Assembly: GCA_017308135.1 (NCBI GenBank)
Contig: JAFKFM010000008.1
Location: 496,001-560,000, forward strand
Source: Alphaproteobacteria bacterium
GTDB taxonomy: Bacteria > Pseudomonadota > Alphaproteobacteria > CACIAM-22H2
Length of the DNA stretch: 64,000 nt
Reading direction: 5' to 3'
The notes beneath the pieces were generated by a model that was given only the letters and a program-made list of their open reading frames with translations, was not told where the DNA came from and did no database searches. Of this stretch, positions 10,379 to 18,485 are shown piece by piece (position 1 is the stretch's first letter; each line of letters begins with the position of its first letter). The position numbers and the translations under genes are program-made.

Positions 10379-10620
10379 CGGCCAAACCTCAATCTTCAGA
10401 ATATTCTGCCGTTTAGTTGTAAAAAAATCGGAACAGTTTGAATTCGCCGTTAACAGAGCCTTCTGATAGGAGACACTCGCCCTTACAGCTTCTCCAAATC
10501 TATGTGTTATCTCGGAATAGAACTAACGGGCATTTAGGCAGTATCTCTAACCCTCCAAGTGCCCAATGAAAAATTGTTCATCAGCATTTACCAACTAAGA
10601 ATCAAACTGGAATTCTTTTA
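10379..10620. other. Convergent intergenic gap between hsdR and the helicase partner gene
   Basis: This 242-bp A+T-rich gap separates the plus-strand hsd operon from the minus-strand genes that follow. No intrinsic terminator with a convincing stem and T-run is visible, and no reading frame of interest was seen. The base composition drops noticeably here relative to hsdR and stays lower up to about 25.2 kb, which suggests that the following block has a different origin. Confidence 0.4.
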
Positions 10621-12096
10621 TTAGCTCTTTGTAAACGCAGATTTGACTTTGCTATGGATATCTTCATCTGCGAAATACGTACCAAGATTGTCCAGCATGT
10701 ATTTTTCGGATCGCTGCAGCACCGTCTCGTCAAAGCTCACAAATCCTAGAGGAACCGCATAACCGCGCGGAGACCTGATGGGGGCATGAACAAGTATGGC
10801 GACCGCAACGGATGGCACCATCAGTATTTCAAGCGGCGCAGGAAAGCGCCGATAGTCGCTTGTGCAAACGGTATCAAACGCCTTCTCTAAATAACGCGGC
10901 GGCCGCGGCGCTGTTAGGCATATCGACTTAAATCTTTCAGAAAGACCGTCGGATTGCGGCTCCGTCAAACGCTTGCCGATACCTGCGACGGTTTCATTCA
11001 GGAGTGTAGTTGCATTCCAGGAAGGTACCTGCGGAGCAAGCCATAAAAGGAGTTCGGGAACATTGGGGGTTTGACGAAAACCATGATTAATGACCTCGAA
11101 AAGGCGCTTTCGGTTTTCGAGTAAAAGCAGTGAACCGACGATTGGCACCGTCTTACGGTTCGCCCGCACATCGCCAGCGCGCGTGATCGCCTCACGATAG
11201 TAGCGCTCAACAGCTAGCCCATCGCGTCTAGCAAAGTCGCTCAAGAACTCCGGTGCGAGGCTGATAAGAGTATCATAGGCCTCCGCGTTATCTTCGCTTC
11301 TCGACTGCTGCAACCCATCAACAAACGAGGCCACAGCACTCACGATTTCCGGTCGATCTGCTTGTTCATGTTCGGGGCGCCATAGAATAAGGTCACTTTC
11401 CTCCGCACTGGGATTCGATGCCCTTGCTCGCACGACCGTACGCACGGTACCCAGAAAGCGATTTTTCGCTGTGACTTGATCGACCGAATATAGGTCCTTT
11501 TTCTCGGCTTTTGTACGTTCGCGGCGATCTGAAATTTCAAAGAAGAACCTTCGGAATGCTTGTGGAATTCTTGCTGCTGCGGACCCAGCTGCCTCCTCGT
11601 CCTGGATCGCCAGCTCTGGGAGCCCACGTTCAAACTCAGTCAGGAATCTGGGGTGCAGAGGCGCAAGCGATATCAGATCGAACCCAACTTCGCGATGCTG
11701 TTGCTCAACAGCGAATATCTCAGGCTCGGGACTTCCGTCTCGGAAAAGCGCGGCGCCAGCTTTAGCTAGCCAGAGACGTCCATTGCTCCGTTCGATGTAG
11801 CCCGGTCCTTCTGCTTCGGCAAAAACAAACGATGCCTCACGCAAGTTGAAGCCGAAAAAAGCAGCTGCATCCTCTTCTGAAATACCTGGAATCGCTTTCA
11901 CCAGTCGCAGCAAGAATTCTGTTGTCAGCGAGGCGCGCCCAAGCACAGCTACTTTGTGATCGACGGCGTACATTCGACATGGAAGTAGAATATCATAGAC
12001 AGCAAGTTCAATAGATCTATCCACTTCTGGATCGATCAATCCATGACTCTTTAGGTGCAAAACTGACCTTCGCGTAGCCATCTCAGCTTTGTCCAT
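10621..12096 (-). CDS. 509-aa-frame protein paired with the NERD-kinase-helicase (491 aa from chosen start)
   Basis: No known family was recognised. The preferred start is ATG at 12096 (MDKAEMATRR), preceded by AAGAAGAG and overlapping the helicase stop by 14 bp; ATG at 12081 is an alternative. Residues about 45-105 (TTEFLLRLVKAIPGISEE through RSNGRLWLAKAG) look like a winged-helix domain. The middle is helical and charged (EISDRRERTKAEKKD), and the C-terminus is a mixed alpha/beta region without motifs I can name. There are no membrane segments or signal peptide. The overlap with the upstream helicase gene implies co-translation and a shared task, perhaps target or DNA recognition for the large protein. 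That role is an inference. Confidence 0.8.
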   Translation of the reverse strand: MDKAEMATRRSVLHLKSHGLIDPEVDRSIELAVYDILLPCRMYAVDHKVAVLGRASLTTEFLLRLVKAIPGISEEDAAAFFGFNLREASFVFAEAEGPGYIERSNGRLWLAKAGAALFRDGSPEPEIFAVEQQHREVGFDLISLAPLHPRFLTEFERGLPELAIQDEEAAGSAAARIPQAFRRFFFEISDRRERTKAEKKDLYSVDQVTAKNRFLGTVRTVVRARASNPSAEESDLILWRPEHEQADRPEIVSAVASFVDGLQQSRSEDNAEAYDTLISLAPEFLSDFARRDGLAVERYYREAITRAGDVRANRKTVPIVGSLLLLENRKRLFEVINHGFRQTPNVPELLLWLAPQVPSWNATTLLNETVAGIGKRLTEPQSDGLSERFKSICLTAPRPPRYLEKAFDTVCTSDYRRFPAPLEILMVPSVAVAILVHAPIRSPRGYAVPLGFVSFDETVLQRSEKYMLDNLGTYFADEDIHSKVKSAFTKS

Positions 12097-15000
12097 TTCT
12101 CTTCTTGAGATGTTCCGGGTCCTTTGTGCTATCGAGAAGCTCGCTCGCAATTATCACCGAAGCTTCCCGGGCTTTGAGCGCCTTGTCGAAATTGTCGACG
12201 AGGCGATGCATCGCTCCCTCTCGCGGCCAACGTGCGTTGGTACCGACGATCACTAGGCGGTCCATTGCACGGCTAATTGCAACATTGATGCGATTGCTAC
12301 GTGATAGAAATCCCTCTCGTACCGTTATCGCGCCAGCTTGATGTGGCCCGTCTGCGTTATTGCGCACGAGCGAGAGGACAACTATCGGATTTTCTTTTCC
12401 CTGGTAGCTATCAACCGTGTCTACTTTTACATGCCGCAAAAGCGTGTCACCGTGCGGGGCTCTGAGAAGTCGCCTTCTCAAATGATCGCGTTGCGCTGCG
12501 TACATGCAGATAACCCCGATTCCCTGGGGGTGCTGCGTTTGTGTCGTTAACCATTTGCGAAACGGATCATGGTCGTACCACCGCGCAAGCATGCCAATTA
12601 TGCAGTCCGCTTCGACTCGGTTTATGCGGCTAGTCCGCCCTGCCTCAAAGCTCTCAAAACCCTGTTCGCCAAGACCATCCGTCGCGACCCAAGTCAGGGG
12701 GGCTGCGAGATCGCTGGGGAGGACAGAAGGATCGACTTCGGGGGTAACGCGGCCGTGTTCCAGGTTGATTTCTGGATAGAAAGTGTCAGAGACAAGCCGT
12801 CCGATGGGTGGGAGCATCCGATACTGTGTTCTCAACTTCCTTCCAGCGGCAGCGCCATAGCTAGTTTCAAATACACGCTCGAAATCACTGCGGATAATCT
12901 CGCTTTCTGCGAATCCCGTCCTCGTTCCTACCTGCTGTACGACCTCCGGTTTGTGCAACGGCTCTAGTTGCGCTTGGTCTCCCACTAGAATGATCCAGCG
13001 CCCTGCTTGAAGTGGCACTGAAAGCTCGCTCGCCGTGCAACGCGCTGCTTCGTCAACAATAACGAGGTCGAACGGCGTACTGGTCAATCCCAGAGATGGG
13101 CGCCCAAGCCCGACGCACGTGCCGGCCACTATTTGACGCGTACCGGCGAGAAATGGCTCGAAACCCCTATGTGCTGTTGATGCGCTCGAAACAAAGTCGC
13201 GAGCAATCTTGCAAGCACTACGCAGCTTGGCCGCGTTTGCTGCGCTCACACCCGGCTCGTGTTTATGCCGATCGATAAGGGCAACAATCGTATCATCAAC
13301 TAGGGTTCCCGGATTGCGTTCGATTACAATCTGGCCTTGGGAAAATCCCAGATAGGACAGATGCGCAAGTAAGGTTTGGTGAAGGCTCTCAATGCGGCCA
13401 TTATCCACTTCGGAGCTGACAATAAGTTCCGCAATCCGTTCGCACACCGAACGGACTGTCGCCTCGACAAATAAAATTTCATCAACGAGGTCTTTGGGTA
13501 AGCCGAGGGCGGCACCTGCAATCCGCAAGCGCTCGCTTTGTTGGGCTCGAAAGCGGTCTTTGAATAGGAGCTCTACCCTCTCAGAATGGAACGGTAGTAG
13601 CCGATCGGATACGACACTTTCGGAGCCAACGCGAAGAATACTCGGCTCACCGCCAGATTTGCGAAACAAACCTAGCACCGACTCTGCCGCATTGTTAACC
13701 GCTTCGTGCGATTGGCTCGCGAGCAACACGTTGCGCACAAGCCCTTTTGCAAGGGCGTAATGTGTCAGTGCCGCGATGAATTTTGTCTTACCAGTACCGG
13801 GCGGTCCTTGCACCAAGCCAAGAGGCCTAATACTCAGAAGCGCACGTAATGCCTCTTTCTGGCTGGGATTCAGGCCATAGGTTTCAACCAAATTATCGTC
13901 CAGGGTGCCTGATATCAATGTCGGAAGCAGGTTCTTACGCGGGTCGAAGACGTCAATAAGCCCCGGTACGCGCGCCTGATGCGATAGGATTTTTCTAACT
14001 GCGCCTTCGCGCCGACGAAGACTTTGCAATTCAAAATGACTGATGAAGCGTAGCCTTTGATTCTCTTCAACGATGTGCGTTTGATTCGGGTTTGCGTATT
14101 CCGTTGGATCGATAACTACCAAGCCGGGCTTTGACCGAGATGTATCGAGCTCACCGACGCGGCGCCAGATGCCCTTCGCGTCTAGCTTCTGCACACCGAC
14201 AGTGTCCGCACGATCAAAATCGAAGGAACCACAGGAAAGCTCGAAAGGCACGAGGTGGCGCCTGAGAGTTCGGTTAAAAGCACTTTCAGAAATCGCAATT
14301 CCTTCTGTCGTAAGCTCCGCCTCAACGTCAATGAGGCTCCTCCATAAGGCCGGAAGATCTGTATCTACTATTTGGGTCGCAGCTGAATTTGCTGCGATCT
14401 CTTCGACAAGCGTATCTTCGGCGACATCCTCTAATTCATCCAGCTTCTCGGGCTCCTCCTCATCTAGCGCGACAACACCATGGACCTTAGTCGCTCCCCA
14501 AAGTGCCTCTCGCACCTGTGCGTCTTGAAGGAGTGCGGCTAGTTCATTGAAGTCGTTGAATGCCGAACTTACAATCGTGATGTCTGCCTCAATCGACTTA
14601 AATTCATGCTTGGAGATGCGCGTGATCCATCCTTGACTAACAGTTCGACGGTGGCCTGAAAGCGGATTGCCATTCTTGCTAATGCGGATTTCAACTTCCT
14701 CGGCGATGCCGCGGATGACCAGCGCGGACACATCTCTTCGTACCCGAAGGTAAAATCGGCCTTCATCTGGAACAACTGTACCTGTAACAGCGTTGCGGAT
14801 TGACAACGCTATGGTCATGCGGGGAGGCGTCGTGCTCGGTGTCAGCGCTGAACTGAGGGCTTCGACTAGTGGCAATAGTGTCGCATTCTGCGGCACGTTG
14901 TTTCGGCAAACTTCGATTGCAGCAGCGATATTGATCACTGCGTGCGGATTGATAGGGCACTTAGCTAGAATCTCTTCGACGATCTTCGTAACAGCGAAAT

Positions 15001-17035
15001 TGTCACGTTCCTGACGATTACCTGTCTCGGGCGCATAAGCGCTCGACGCTATATCTCCATCCAACGTCGGCGAAAAATCAATCGTGTCAATCAATACCGG
15101 CTCAACTCGCTCGCCATCTTGAACGATGATGTTGTCCGGTTTCAGGTCGCCGTGTGTTACGCCGCGTGCATGGAGCTCCACTACGATTTCGGATAGTCGC
15201 AACAAAAATCTGAGCGCAACATGCCAATCAAGCCAGGAGTCTGGCTTCGTCGCGAGACTACTCGCTAGCGTCTCTCCAAAAATCCAGTCCTGAATCAAAA
15301 CGATGGCATCGCCAAGCCACAACACATCCTTAATGGCGGCGCATCCCGCTAGCGGCGACACCTTCAAATCCAGCGCCCGCTCGAGAAAACTTAGGATACG
15401 CGGGCCCTCGCGGCCTTGATCACCCCAAGCCTGCCGCTTCCACATTTTTACTTTGACGGCAGAATCACTTTGCCAGACTTCAGAAATGTCATTCGACGCA
15501 ATGTCTTTTATGGATGGATAGGTATTGAAAAGATGCCGTTGCGTGCGAACAGCTCCACGAAAGCGCTCAAGACCATCAATTACCTCCTTCGGAGTGGGAC
15601 GTGACTCTGTTGCTGAATTGAATGCTTCAAGCGCAACTACAGCGTCTGGGAATCTCTGCGCCGGGTCGGTATCGAGCGCCTTCTCAAACCAGTGGTGCAG
15701 CAGTTCATATGCCCCATCGGTGTCGATCGAGGCGTCCCAGTCTGGTGGATTACTGGGCGAGGAACTGGCAGGCCCACGCCCGAACAAAACTTCATGGACT
15801 ACAATAGCACTTAGAAATACGTCTTTTGCCTTGGCGCTTGAATTTCCGCCGAGAACATCTTCAGGCGCAGTTACTGTTGAGAGGAACTGATAGCGTGCTT
15901 TGCCGAGCGATGCGACTTCTGGAAACTTTGCTGTAAGTAAATGCGAAATTCGAACAGTCGAAGGCGCTTCTAACCAAACACTATGACCACCCAGATCGAG
16001 ATGTGCCGTATTCGCGACATGAAGTGCGGCAACGCGCGCTAGTATTTGGCGCGAAAGTTCGATGCGGTCGTGTGACGAGAGGTTCGGGCCTTCGCTGGCG
16101 ACAAAATCATGGAGCCTTTTTAGACGACGCCGACGGTCGTAGACTTCCCAATAGCTGGCGCTCTGATTCGGATCAGCAGACTTCGGAATGAGAATCCAGT
16201 TTTCACAACCTTCACTTCGGTCGCGAAGGTAATAAAAGACTTTACCTTCTCGTCCTGCAATCTCCGCGCGTCCCTCTTCAGTTTGAAATCTGCCATCCTT
16301 ACAGTTAGCGAAATTCCATAGTCTTAATGTTCCTAAATTCTGTGGCGTGCTCTCTTCTTCAGCTTCATACTCGCGATAAATATCACTCGGATGCTGGAAG
16401 GTGGCCTGTTCTGATGTGGCGATGTACCGATCGTAGCGTGTGCGCCCTGGTTTGAATGGACCTGTTCTGACATTGAAGAATTTAACGAGGCGATCCTTCC
16501 AAGAAGCAGTAGTCAATGGCTCCAGCATAATGCGTCGATCCACATCGCCAAAAGCTGTGTGGAGCGCCCTCTCGGAGCCGAGAGTCTTTAAGAAATCGTC
16601 AATCTCAAAGACGCTGCCTCGCTCGGTTTCGGAGATTCCGCCTAAGTCCGCAGTGCCAGTGACAACGACGACCCCGACGATTTTCGGGATCGCCAATGCT
16701 TTGCTTTCCGGCCGGGACTTCAACTGCCTTGCAAGCAATTGCAGAACGTCTTTTACGTTGCTGTGGATTTTTGCGACTGGAGACGGCCCGGTATCGCGTC
16801 CGTTATGCAGCCAGTTCCCCGAATCACTTTCGATCGTCCCGGACCAATCTTTGAGGTCGATGAGGAAAATCATGCGATCTGCCACTATGATCACGTCGAG
16901 TTCGCGCGATCGTCCAATGCGCGTGGCCAACTCTAAATTCGTAAAGGCGTACCAGTCTTTCGGAAGACTTTTCAGGCGTTCAACGCCCTTTACCTCTCGT
17001 GCATGAAGGCCGCGCCCACCAATTGTGACTTGCAT
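12083..17035 (-). CDS. NERD nuclease-like / pseudokinase / kinase / SF1 helicase fusion
   Basis: This 1650-aa multidomain protein has four parts. Residues about 10-115 form a NERD domain (SRELDVIIVAD then FLIDLKDWSG, with DLK replacing the usual ExK). Residues about 200-480 look like a degenerate kinase (HLDLGGHSVWL in place of the HRD loop). Residues about 540-740 are a better kept Ser/Thr kinase with HGDLKPDNIIV, a DFG position changed to IDTIDF, and YAPETG. The last 600 residues are an SF1B Upf1/Dna2-like helicase: QGPPGTGKT, VIVDEAARCTASEL, VGDQAQLEPL, TQYRM, VDTVDSYQGKE and NVAISRAMDRL. NERD plus kinase recalls PglW of the Pgl/BREX systems, but fusion to a helicase and the partner gene are different. 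GGAGG lies 5 bases before ATG 17035. A role in phage defence is inferred. Confidence 0.9.
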   Translation of the reverse strand: MQVTIGGRGLHAREVKGVERLKSLPKDWYAFTNLELATRIGRSRELDVIIVADRMIFLIDLKDWSGTIESDSGNWLHNGRDTGPSPVAKIHSNVKDVLQLLARQLKSRPESKALAIPKIVGVVVVTGTADLGGISETERGSVFEIDDFLKTLGSERALHTAFGDVDRRIMLEPLTTASWKDRLVKFFNVRTGPFKPGRTRYDRYIATSEQATFQHPSDIYREYEAEEESTPQNLGTLRLWNFANCKDGRFQTEEGRAEIAGREGKVFYYLRDRSEGCENWILIPKSADPNQSASYWEVYDRRRRLKRLHDFVASEGPNLSSHDRIELSRQILARVAALHVANTAHLDLGGHSVWLEAPSTVRISHLLTAKFPEVASLGKARYQFLSTVTAPEDVLGGNSSAKAKDVFLSAIVVHEVLFGRGPASSSPSNPPDWDASIDTDGAYELLHHWFEKALDTDPAQRFPDAVVALEAFNSATESRPTPKEVIDGLERFRGAVRTQRHLFNTYPSIKDIASNDISEVWQSDSAVKVKMWKRQAWGDQGREGPRILSFLERALDLKVSPLAGCAAIKDVLWLGDAIVLIQDWIFGETLASSLATKPDSWLDWHVALRFLLRLSEIVVELHARGVTHGDLKPDNIIVQDGERVEPVLIDTIDFSPTLDGDIASSAYAPETGNRQERDNFAVTKIVEEILAKCPINPHAVINIAAAIEVCRNNVPQNATLLPLVEALSSALTPSTTPPRMTIALSIRNAVTGTVVPDEGRFYLRVRRDVSALVIRGIAEEVEIRISKNGNPLSGHRRTVSQGWITRISKHEFKSIEADITIVSSAFNDFNELAALLQDAQVREALWGATKVHGVVALDEEEPEKLDELEDVAEDTLVEEIAANSAATQIVDTDLPALWRSLIDVEAELTTEGIAISESAFNRTLRRHLVPFELSCGSFDFDRADTVGVQKLDAKGIWRRVGELDTSRSKPGLVVIDPTEYANPNQTHIVEENQRLRFISHFELQSLRRREGAVRKILSHQARVPGLIDVFDPRKNLLPTLISGTLDDNLVETYGLNPSQKEALRALLSIRPLGLVQGPPGTGKTKFIAALTHYALAKGLVRNVLLASQSHEAVNNAAESVLGLFRKSGGEPSILRVGSESVVSDRLLPFHSERVELLFKDRFRAQQSERLRIAGAALGLPKDLVDEILFVEATVRSVCERIAELIVSSEVDNGRIESLHQTLLAHLSYLGFSQGQIVIERNPGTLVDDTIVALIDRHKHEPGVSAANAAKLRSACKIARDFVSSASTAHRGFEPFLAGTRQIVAGTCVGLGRPSLGLTSTPFDLVIVDEAARCTASELSVPLQAGRWIILVGDQAQLEPLHKPEVVQQVGTRTGFAESEIIRSDFERVFETSYGAAAGRKLRTQYRMLPPIGRLVSDTFYPEINLEHGRVTPEVDPSVLPSDLAAPLTWVATDGLGEQGFESFEAGRTSRINRVEADCIIGMLARWYDHDPFRKWLTTQTQHPQGIGVICMYAAQRDHLRRRLLRAPHGDTLLRHVKVDTVDSYQGKENPIVVLSLVRNNADGPHQAGAITVREGFLSRSNRINVAISRAMDRLVIVGTNARWPREGAMHRLVDNFDKALKAREASVIIASELLDSTKDPEHLKKRNGQS

Positions 17036-17373
17036 CCATGCCTCCGGTTAATCTTTACAAGATTAAAATCTATCGGAGGCGGAAATAAAAGGCTGTATTC
17101 GATCTAAATAGTACCCAATTGCCGCTCAATACGTCCGATTTCTCGAAATCGAAGGCTTGAGCTGCCCCGGAGTTTGGGGAACGCATAGATAGAAGTCCAG
17201 TAGTGTCGGCACAGACCAAACTGCACAATGGCATTGGTGGCCTGATACCTAAGAACTCGATCGTTCTTGGCTAGAGTTTTCAGCTGAATGTTTCTGGCTG
17301 AAAGGAGCGAAGAACAATCAACGCATCGAAGTTTTCAGAGGCTCAGACCATCATTGATTTTGAGAATCAATTT
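17036..17373. other. Intergenic region upstream of the NERD-kinase-helicase gene
   Basis: This 338-bp gap should carry the promoter of the large minus-strand gene. A minus-strand frame of about 76 codons stays open from 17334 to the stop at 17104-17106 (containing RYQATNAIVQFGL) but has no start codon and matches no family I recognise; it may be the relic of a lost gene. AATCTTTACAAGATT (17049-17063) is an imperfect palindrome just upstream of the ribosome-binding site and could be an operator. Confidence 0.35.
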
Positions 17374-18120
17374 TTACAAGGCAGCAAGCCATTTCTTTTC
17401 CACTAAAATTTTGATCGACCGCGCGAGCATGTCCTTCGCATCGTCTCGCGTAGGCTCGCAATAGAGTTTAGTCATAGTAGTATCAATTTCTAACGCAATT
17501 TGAATCACAAAATAGATGTGTAAGCAGTAAAGCTGAAACGTTAATTCCTTATTATAAATTGGCACTACAGAACCAGCTCGCGTATCACTCTTCAGTTGGA
17601 GCGAGATAATGTTTCCCAAGTATGTTTGATCAGCGACGTGAGCGACAGAGTTCAAGTCTCCATAAATTTTGGCAAACTCACTACCGAGGTGTTTAACGTT
17701 CGGCGTGCGTTTGTTCTTTCTGCTACCATCCTGACACTCACGAAGTGCTGCTAGCGTCTCCATCTCTTGTTTTAGTAACGCGGTCGCTTGTACATAAAAC
17801 CCCTCAGATATCGAGGTTTCGCAAAGATCTATTCCCTGAACAAACGATGATGCGAGTGATATCCGCTGTTCCAAAACGTCTGACGACTTCCCTGGCACAC
17901 CACTCTTACTATCCACCAGAATTGCTATTGCGCTTACCGCGAGCCAGTGGCCGGTAAGAAGCTCTTTGGCGTCAACCATCCAGCGTTCACGAACTTTTTT
18001 ACCTTCTTCTTTTTGCTTCTGAAGAAACGCCAAGCCGCTGACGAGCGCCTTTTGCACTTCCGTTCGCTTCGGAGAAATCTCCGTGTCTTTGCTGTCACTA
18101 TCGTGTTTATGAGACGTCAT
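17374..18120 (-). CDS. 248-aa alpha-helical protein of unknown function
   Basis: The start ATG at 18120 is preceded by AGGGGAG. The protein begins with a charged tail (MTSHKHDSDSKDTEISPKR) and is otherwise predicted mostly helical. The segments LASSFVQGIDLCETSISEG and QATALLKQEMETLAALREC, then GDLNSVAHVADQTY, recall the R/E-rich helical layout of DUF5677/HEPN-like proteins, but a clean R-x4-6-H catalytic motif is not convincing (RTPNVKH is the only candidate). A hydrophobic stretch (LTFQLYCLHIYFVIQIALEI) may be a buried helix. It lies between two large suspected defence genes on the same strand with gaps over 300 bp on both sides, so it is probably a separate unit. The function is unknown. 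Confidence 0.7.
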   Translation of the reverse strand: MTSHKHDSDSKDTEISPKRTEVQKALVSGLAFLQKQKEEGKKVRERWMVDAKELLTGHWLAVSAIAILVDSKSGVPGKSSDVLEQRISLASSFVQGIDLCETSISEGFYVQATALLKQEMETLAALRECQDGSRKNKRTPNVKHLGSEFAKIYGDLNSVAHVADQTYLGNIISLQLKSDTRAGSVVPIYNKELTFQLYCLHIYFVIQIALEIDTTMTKLYCEPTRDDAKDMLARSIKILVEKKWLAAL

Positions 18121-18224
18121 CGTCTCCCCTTGGTTTGGTGGGCAACGGGATAGTTGTCAACTGAACTTGGGGTATCTCTGGTCTGTGCCTTTGAACTCAC
18201 CCGTTTAGAACTAGAGTCCGCTCG

Positions 18225-18368
18225 TCACTTGAACCTACTGGCCTTCCAATTGTAGAGCGTCGCCTCGCTATTTCCCCGTTGTCGGCACAACTAACCGGCC
18301 TTTCCGCCGGCCGTGTGCAGCTTCAAAATCTCGATGATCTTCTCTTCCGTGGACCGTCTCTTCTTCAT
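18225..18368 (-). pseudogene. IS3-family transposase OrfA remnant
   Basis: A 48-codon minus-strand frame starts at ATG 18368 and reads MKKRRSTEEKIIEILKLHT, then AGGKAG, a TAG stop, and LCRQRGNSEATLYNWKA before a terminal TGA at 18225-18227. This is the N-terminal helix-turn-helix region of IS3-type OrfA proteins (family pattern: GISEATFYNWKAKYGG). The internal stop and the loss of everything downstream show it is dead. No inverted repeats or OrfB were found nearby. It lies between the STAND gene and the 248-aa gene and marks past insertion-sequence activity in the island. Confidence 0.85.
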
Positions 18369-18485
18369 CGTCCACTCTTCTGTCAGGGCGGATGCTACAC
18401 TTCTCAATGGAAAGATTTCATGGACTCAGGCCAGCCCCGGTCAATTTGCGCCTCACGAGGACATGTATAGCTACCATAGCAAAAG

